DNA from: Shewanella decolorationis S12
Lineage (GTDB): Bacteria > Pseudomonadota > Gammaproteobacteria > Enterobacterales > Shewanellaceae
Reading direction: 5' to 3'
Length of the DNA: 64,000 nucleotides
Assembly (NCBI RefSeq): GCF_000485795.1
Contig: NZ_AXZL01000055.1
Span: 1-64,000 of the forward strand
Part shown: positions 62,264 to 64,000 of the stretch, in pieces
Position numbering within the stretch: position 1 is the first letter of the stretch
Layout: every line of letters starts with the position of its first letter
The notes under the pieces: model-generated
Database searches by the model: none
Told to the model about the DNA's origin: nothing
What the model saw: the letters and a program-made list of their open reading frames with translations, nothing else
Translations under genes and position numbers: made by a program

Positions 62264-63829
62264 CTAGTTAAATTCTAGATAGTGCGCCCCTATCACCAGC
62301 ACACTTGAGACCAACATCAGCAGCAACATAAAACGCCAGACAAATTTCAACCAGTTGCCCCAATCGACGCGGCATACGCCAAGGGTCGCCATTAAAGAGG
62401 CAGAGGTGGGCACTATAATATTGGTGAGACCATCACCGAGTTGAAAGGCCAATACCGCTACCTGGCGCGTTACACCGACGATATCAGAGAGAGGTGCCAT
62501 CAGTGGCATAGTCAATGCGGCCTGCCCTGATCCTGAGGTCACAAAAAAGTTGAATACGGATTGAAATAACAACATAAACCACGCCGAGAGTGCATCCGGC
62601 AGATGGCCAATCACCCCACCTGCACTGTTCAGTATCGAATTAAGCACACTCGGTTCCGTCGGAGCGCCGCCACCAAGGAGCAGTAAAATCCCCGAGGCGC
62701 ATCCCACTAAAAGTGCTGGCTCTAACATGGTTTTAGCGCCGTCGTTAAAACTCTGCGCCACCCTGTTAAGCGTTAAACCATTGAGCTTAAACACGCAGCC
62801 AATAACGCCGGCCACTATACCCATGGTAAAAAACTGACTAGCGATCTCGGGGATAAACCATGCCTTTGCCACAACGCCCCAAATCACCCATACCATAGTT
62901 AACACTAACAACAACAGCACCAATACATCCCCAAGATTAAAGCGGCTCTCGAGCTTTGTATTAGCATGGTGCTCACGGAAATAAGCATCAGACTGATAGC
63001 TATGGGAAAGATGGGGTTGCTGCTGAATACGATGGGCGTAACGCATGGTAAAAACAATGCCAAGCAAAGTGAATCCAGCCCACATGGGGAAGCGAAACTC
63101 GCTGCCTGAAAGGACTGGGACCCCCGCAATCCCTTGGGCAATCGCCACACTGAAGGGATTCATCCAAGAACTGGCAAAACCAATTTGGGTCGCCACATAG
63201 GTCACCATCACAGTGGTAATGCCGTCATACCCTAAACGGATCATGAGTGGGCAGATGATAATCGCGAAGGCAATGGCCTCTTCTCCCATGCCAAACACGG
63301 CGCCGCCTAAGGAAAACAACGTAAATATCACCGGAATGAATAACTTTTCATTGCCACGGGTTTTATCGATTAACTTTAAGATACCGTTATCTATGGTGCC
63401 TGTGGCCATCACGACCCCAAAGGAGCCGCCGATCACCAACATAAACATGATCACGCCAATCGCACTGCCCCATTTAGAGCCCGAGGTTAAGCCCTCAAAG
63501 GCGAAGTTAAAAAAGCCAACACCGCCCTCGCCTTTAAACAGTGCTACGGGTTGCAATTTAGGCTCGCCCGCATCATCCAATTGATAGGCAAAAGAACTAG
63601 GGTCGACCACAGTCCGCGCTTTATCGACGCCATCGGCCAGATAATGCACCTCTTGGGTTTGAAACGAGCCGATGGGGATAAAGTACGTCATTAATCCCGC
63701 AAGTAATGCCACAAAAAAGATGATCACTAAGGTATCGGGCATTTGAAAGGTTGAGGGAGTATGTGAAGCGGATGGTGCCATAGCAGTCTGAGCTGCTTTT
63801 GTTGGCTGAGTCGAGGGTGGAGTCGTCAT
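62264..63829 (-). CDS. YfcC-family carrier (C4-dicarboxylate/basic amino-acid antiporter type)
   Basis: A 521-residue polytopic protein of the YfcC/ArcD-related family. The N-terminal 28 residues are a Thr/Pro/Ala-rich cytoplasmic tail. Signatures include GGSFGVVMATGTIDNGI, FGMGEEAIAFAIII and a long C-terminal GSGQAALTMPLMAPLSDIVG. Substrate unknown: arginine, ornithine or dicarboxylates are all possible. It is convergent with the TonB receptor gene. Confidence 0.82.
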   Translation of the reverse strand: MTTPPSTQPTKAAQTAMAPSASHTPSTFQMPDTLVIIFFVALLAGLMTYFIPIGSFQTQEVHYLADGVDKARTVVDPSSFAYQLDDAGEPKLQPVALFKGEGGVGFFNFAFEGLTSGSKWGSAIGVIMFMLVIGGSFGVVMATGTIDNGILKLIDKTRGNEKLFIPVIFTLFSLGGAVFGMGEEAIAFAIIICPLMIRLGYDGITTVMVTYVATQIGFASSWMNPFSVAIAQGIAGVPVLSGSEFRFPMWAGFTLLGIVFTMRYAHRIQQQPHLSHSYQSDAYFREHHANTKLESRFNLGDVLVLLLLVLTMVWVIWGVVAKAWFIPEIASQFFTMGIVAGVIGCVFKLNGLTLNRVAQSFNDGAKTMLEPALLVGCASGILLLLGGGAPTEPSVLNSILNSAGGVIGHLPDALSAWFMLLFQSVFNFFVTSGSGQAALTMPLMAPLSDIVGVTRQVAVLAFQLGDGLTNIIVPTSASLMATLGVCRVDWGNWLKFVWRFMLLLMLVSSVLVIGAHYLEFN

Positions 63830-64000
63830 AGATGCGCCATTTTATGTCAAACGGAAAATGCCGCACTATAAACTAAAGCGCTGTAAATCAGTACATAAAA
63901 TCTTCATTCGCTTACATGAATACGCAAAATGCTTACATCTATCACACACAAGCAATCAGCATAAAAATGTCTGCGACGGCGAATACAGTAAAAAATGCCC
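63830..64000 (-). promoter_or_regulatory. Upstream region of the YfcC-family gene
   Basis: The window's last 171 bp. GCTTACAT occurs at 63910-63917 and again at 63931-63938, 21 bp apart (two helical turns), and could be a tandem operator. No other gene is visible before the end. Confidence 0.4.

Overview
The window looks like chromosomal DNA of a Shewanella-type gammaproteobacterium. The grounds are gene content and order: the blocks ligA-zipA-smc/cysZ, fadR/nhaB-dsbB next to spoVR, prkA-yeaH-spoVR, hda next to uraA, perM next to bepA and an yfgD-like arsC gene, and gmhB next to an rRNA operon, together with protein sequences close to the E. coli versions. The species cannot be settled from sequence reading alone. 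Nearly all of it is ordinary core genome; no prophage, integron, CRISPR array or intact insertion sequence was seen.

Layout. 1-240: promoter and antitermination leader of an rRNA operon reading leftward out of the window. 439-8700: gmhB, a GntR/FCD regulator, a FabH-like ketosynthase, an LRAT-fold protein, a translationally coupled exonuclease + cNMP/CBS/nucleotidyltransferase pair, and a DUF4212-symporter pair of the acetate-permease type with a likely CRP site. 9139-12810: dsbA, an NAD(P)-binding epimerase-like gene, an HD-GYP protein, a DUF2919 membrane protein. 13056-18851: divergent argO/argP, perM, a TusA-like gene, bepA, arsC-like yfgD and a DUF2069 gene. 19294-26002: a lipoprotein with an HExxH motif, hda with a DUF2066 gene, uraA, grxD, sodB. 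26253-31057: the prkA-yeaH-spoVR stress operon. 31178-34430: fadR, nhaB, dsbB. 34586-38783: a large membrane sensor with an abnormal histidine-kinase core, a tandem retropepsin-like lipoprotein and a STAS/SpoIIAA-like protein. 38972-39134: a foldback (MITE-like) element. 39246-43834: small DUF protein, YceI, YaiI, pdxH, ligA. 43927-49443: zipA, smc and divergent cysZ. 49589-55120: a block lying between cysZ and cysK, which are neighbours in E. coli: a DUF5916 outer-membrane barrel, a small unknown gene, a second FabH-like ketosynthase and an RDD membrane protein. 55367-62126: cysK, an O-methyltransferase, a TDT-family transporter and a TonB-dependent receptor behind a 600-bp A-rich region. 62264-63829: a YfcC-family carrier.

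Themes that connect genes: cysteine and disulfide chemistry (cysZ, cysK, dsbA, dsbB, grxD, TusA-like, ArsC-like, BepA), amino-acid export and uptake (argO/argP, YfcC, TDT), fatty-acid control (fadR, two FabH-like enzymes, LRAT-like), and envelope maintenance. The observations most worth a second look are the tandem retropepsin lipoprotein, the sensor that lacks an H-box, the foldback element, the gene block between cysZ and cysK, the HExxH lipoprotein, and several perfect inverted repeats next to ribosome-binding sites or promoters. I did not find strong evidence for a wholly new multi-gene system.
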